Shown: positions 4,569 through 6,265 of the stretch, piece after piece | Layout of the letters: every line of letters starts with the position of its first letter | How positions within the stretch are numbered: the stretch's first letter is position 1 | Assembly: GCA_937991555.1 (NCBI GenBank) | Contig: CALKHU010000178.1 | Span: 1 to 6,265 of the forward strand | Source: an uncultured Caulobacter sp. | GTDB taxonomy: Bacteria > Pseudomonadota > Alphaproteobacteria > Caulobacterales > Caulobacteraceae | Direction: 5' to 3' | DNA: 6,265 bases | Notes under the pieces: model-generated | Told to the model about the DNA's origin: nothing | Database searches by the model: none | What the model saw: only the letters and a program-made list of their open reading frames with translations | Made by a program: the position numbers and the translations under genes

Positions 4569-5027
4569 TCAGGCGGCGGCTTCGGCGCGCAGCAGCTGTT
4601 CGAGATTGTCGAGGCCGACGCCGGACCCTGCCTCGCGCCCGGCCGGATCGGCGTGGCCGTCGAGGTAGGCGCCCTGGTCGGCGAACTTCAGCAGGCAGCC
4701 CCGGGCATGGGGTTCGACCTGCCAGGTGATGATCGAGGCGGAGACGGCCAGCCCGTCGCGGCGCATCGTGTAGGCGACCACGAACCGGCGCCCCTCCTCG
4801 ATGTCCATGTAGGTCCCGTCGAACTCCCAGTAGGGCCCGCCCGCGTCGGACCCGCCGGCCACCTCGCGACCGCCGACGGCGAAGGCCATCTCCTTCATGG
4901 TCCAGGTCTCGTGACAGGCCCAGGCCGCCTTCTCCGCCGGATCGGAGAAGGCTCGCCACAGCCGGGCCGGCGAACAGTCGAACGCCCGCTCGATATGGAA
5001 GGTCGCGTGGGTGACGGAGCGGGTCAC
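4569..5027 (-). CDS. SRPBCC/AHSA1-domain protein (first copy of tandem pair), GTG start
   Basis: A 152-aa SRPBCC protein. THATFHIERAFDCSPARLWR (6-25) opens the fold. MAFAVGGREVAGGS (47-60) holds the 'vGGrE' turn typical of ArsR-linked AHSA1 proteins. YMDIEEGRRFVVAYTMRRDG (73-92) forms the central strands, and FADQGAYLDG (115-124) with LDNLEQLL (139-146) ends the domain. It shares its whole layout with the downstream copy (THATF, ER, PAR, YMD, QGAY, GRE), implying an old tandem duplication. The GTG start at 5027 overlaps the ArsR stop as GTGA. It has GGAGG (minus strand, 5039-5035) 7 bp upstream, so translation is probably coupled to ArsR. The open frame continues upstream into the ArsR gene, but that extension is ruled out by this overlap and by loss of family similarity. 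Ligand unknown. Confidence 0.88.
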   Translation of the reverse strand: MTRSVTHATFHIERAFDCSPARLWRAFSDPAEKAAWACHETWTMKEMAFAVGGREVAGGSDAGGPYWEFDGTYMDIEEGRRFVVAYTMRRDGLAVSASIITWQVEPHARGCLLKFADQGAYLDGHADPAGREAGSGVGLDNLEQLLRAEAAA

Positions 5028-5039
5028 GCCTCGTCCTCC
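5024..5039 (-). promoter_or_regulatory. Translational coupling junction (GTGA overlap plus RBS)
   Basis: On the minus strand GGAGG (5039-5035), inside the last ArsR codons, precedes GTGA (5027-5024), where the GTG start of the first SRPBCC gene and the TGA stop of ArsR share bases. This fixes the SRPBCC start and implies coupled expression. Confidence 0.8.
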
Positions 5040-5365
5040 GGCCTGGTCTCGGCCAGATAGGCCCCGAGCCGGTCGAAGCTCTTCTCCCAGAAGGTCCGCC
5101 GCTGGTTGATCCAGACCTCGGCCTGGGTGAGCACCGAGGTGTCCAGCGTGCAGGTCCGCACCCGCCCCACTTTCTGGCTCTTCACAAGGCCCGCGGTCTC
5201 GAGCACCGCCAGATGCTGCACCACCGCCGACATCGACATCGGCAACGGCTCGGCCAGCTGGCTGACCGAGGCCGGCCCGCGGGACAGCCGTTCCAGCATC
5301 CCGCGCCGCGCGGGGTCCGACAGGGCGTGGAAGACGTGATCGAGGGCGGACTGTTGCTGAAGCAT
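5024..5365 (-). CDS. ArsR-family winged-helix transcriptional regulator
   Basis: A 113-aa single-domain regulator of ArsR length. FHALSDPARRGMLERLSRGP (12-31) is the classic first helix pair. SVSQLAEPLPMSMSAVVQHL (33-52) is the helix-turn-helix with recognition helix SMSAVVQHLAVLE. GLVKSQKVGRVRTCTLD (59-75) forms the beta wing. The metal-sensing ELCVCDL-type motif of ArsR/SmtB is absent and C72 is the only cysteine, so metal sensing by that site is unlikely. It belongs to the subgroup that accompanies SRPBCC/AHSA1 genes and usually represses its own operon. The C-terminal helix (WINQRRTFWEKSFDRLGAYL, 85-104) is typical of that subgroup. ATG lacks any Shine-Dalgarno and lies 7 bp after a -10-like box, suggesting a leaderless message. 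The stop overlaps the next gene. Confidence 0.92.
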   Translation of the reverse strand: MLQQQSALDHVFHALSDPARRGMLERLSRGPASVSQLAEPLPMSMSAVVQHLAVLETAGLVKSQKVGRVRTCTLDTSVLTQAEVWINQRRTFWEKSFDRLGAYLAETRPEDEA

Positions 5366-5400
5366 ACACTTAACTATGAGCGAGCGCGTCGAGGCGTCAA
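5366..5400 (-). promoter_or_regulatory. Promoter and probable autoregulatory site of the ArsR-SRPBCC operon
   Basis: On the minus strand TTGACG (5400-5395) matches five of six of the general -35 consensus and all of the Caulobacter TTGACGS form when the following C is included. After 16 bp comes CATAGT (5378-5373), four of six at -10, then 7 bp (TAAGTGT) to the ATG. The transcript should start at or within a base or two of the start codon. An AT-rich stretch, CATAGTTAAGTGTATG (5378-5363), has CATA/TATG ends and stands out in this GC-rich DNA. It covers the -10 and start, where a repressor would block initiation. The box matches are seen directly; ArsR binding is inference. Confidence 0.6.
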
Positions 5401-5408
5401 GCAGATAG

Positions 5409-5445
5409 TGAAGCCGGCGCTTCAGCGTCCCCGCCGACTGCGGGG
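5409..5445 (-). terminator. Two tandem hairpins between the DUF2256 gene and the ArsR promoter
   Basis: The first hairpin pairs CCCCGC (5429-5434) with GCGGGG (5440-5445) over a five-base loop. The second pairs TGAAGC (5409-5414) with GCTTCA (5419-5424) over CGGC. They start 17 bp after the DUF2256 stop and end just before the ArsR -35 box. No T-run follows, so termination is likely but not certain; the hairpins may simply separate the two transcripts. Confidence 0.4.
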
Positions 5446-5461
5446 GAAGTGGTGTGTGTCC

Positions 5462-5620
5462 CTACTTTCCACGGCAGCGGTCAGAGCAGTGGCGGACACT
5501 GGCCCAGTCGCGGGCCCATTTGCGACGCCAGCTGAACGGGCGGCCACAGGTCTGGCAGGTCTTGCTGGGCAGGTCGCCCTTGGCCGGGGCGCGGCCGAGG
5601 TTCACGTGCTTGCGGGCCAT
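5462..5620 (-). CDS. DUF2256 zinc-finger protein, 52 aa
   Basis: A small basic protein with two cysteine pairs, C22-x2-C25 and C45-x3-C49, spaced by 19 residues, which would bind one zinc. LPSKTCQTCGRPFSWRRKWA (17-36), followed by RDWASVRHCSDRCR (37-50), matches the DUF2256 pattern 'lp.K.C..CgrpF.wRkkW...W..vkyCSdrCr' along its length. The family is widespread in Proteobacteria and has no established function; the basic face and zinc knuckle suggest nucleic-acid binding, which is inference. ATG 5620 has no Shine-Dalgarno, and no other ATG, GTG or TTG occurs shortly upstream in frame. It lies 89 bp after rpoD, beyond the rpoD terminator, so it is probably transcribed separately. The CDS is fully contained in a longer open frame that has no other gene-like content. 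Confidence 0.85.
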   Translation of the reverse strand: MARKHVNLGRAPAKGDLPSKTCQTCGRPFSWRRKWARDWASVRHCSDRCRGK

Positions 5621-5655
5621 TCGACGGAAGATGGCGCGGCGTCTTCCAGGAGCAA
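5621..5655 (-). promoter_or_regulatory. Weak candidate promoter of the DUF2256 gene
   Basis: On the minus strand TTGCTC (5655-5650) is followed after 16 bp by CATCTT (5633-5628) and after 7 bp by the ATG. This is the same spacing as the ArsR promoter and would also give a leaderless message, in keeping with the missing Shine-Dalgarno. The -10 match is poor (three of six), so confidence is low. Confidence 0.3.
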
Positions 5656-5665
5656 GCGCGCGGCC

Positions 5666-5701
5666 GGAACAAAGAAGGGCGGCTCCTTCGAGCCGCCCTT
5701 C
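5666..5701 (-). terminator. Intrinsic terminator of rpoD
   Basis: On the minus strand GAAGGGCGGCT (5701-5691) pairs perfectly over 11 bases with AGCCGCCCTTC (5684-5674) across a six-base loop, and is followed by TTTGTT. It begins 9 bp after the rpoD stop codon. This is the only textbook Rho-independent terminator in the window, and it isolates rpoD from the DUF2256 gene. Confidence 0.9.
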
Positions 5702-5709
5702 CCGCGCCT

Positions 5710-6265
<556 letters not shown>

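Noticed and set aside
2869..4959. A 696-codon open frame on the minus strand
   Set aside because: It runs across three confidently assigned genes in another frame and across intergenic gaps. Its translation is Arg/Gly/Pro-rich with no domain, as expected for an off-frame shadow in high-GC DNA.
3978..5060. A 360-codon open frame on the plus strand
   Set aside because: It is antisense to the two SRPBCC genes, has low-complexity composition with no motif, and has no ribosome site. The opposite strand shows clear family signatures.

Overview
The window is about 70% GC by eye, with dense genes and strong GC-ending codon bias. The C-terminal end of the housekeeping sigma factor (rpoD) ends in the RSRKLRSFLDS form typical of alphaproteobacteria. 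The family mix (DUF998 membrane protein, carboxylesterase, PF13759 oxygenase, ArsR plus SRPBCC cassette, DUF2256) and TTGACG-type -35 boxes point to Caulobacterales (Caulobacter/Phenylobacterium-like). This is ordinary chromosome: I see no transposase, integrase, phage gene, tRNA, rRNA or CRISPR array.

Layout, left to right. (1) The last 53 codons of a type-B carboxylesterase (+) end at 163, followed by a palindromic intergenic repeat or terminator, then a 205-aa 2OG-Fe(II) oxygenase (+, 259-876). (2) A minus-strand run reads SDR oxidoreductase (2798-2016), secreted six-cysteine protein (1962-1606), DUF998 six-TM protein (1537-881). DUF998 converges on the oxygenase with only 4 bp between stops. 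(3) Two small plus-strand genes follow: a 67-aa unknown (2923-3126), divergent from the SDR, and a 69-aa 'mini' flagellar-rod-like protein (3199-3408). The latter converges, with 2 bp between stops, on a 178-aa membrane protein (3947-3411, -). (4) A minus-strand operon encodes an ArsR-type regulator (5365-5024) followed by two SRPBCC/AHSA1 proteins (5027-4569 and 4550-4026). The regulator and first SRPBCC overlap by GTGA. (5) A 52-aa DUF2256 zinc-finger protein (5620-5462, -) lies between this operon and rpoD (6265-5710, -, partial), which is closed by a strong intrinsic terminator.

How the genes work together: the only clear functional unit is ArsR-SRPBCC-SRPBCC. It appears to be a self-regulated operon whose promoter reads straight into the ArsR start codon without a Shine-Dalgarno sequence, so its mRNA is probably leaderless. 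The SDR, secreted protein and DUF998 could be co-transcribed (gaps of 53 and 68 bp) but share no evident pathway. The remaining genes look like independent single-gene units.

I found no convincing new multi-gene system. The items most worth a second look are the core-less flagellar-rod-like miniprotein, the leaderless ArsR promoter, the perfect palindromes formed across both convergent stop-codon pairs, and the uncharacterised secreted six-cysteine protein. All family calls come from motif reading without a database search.
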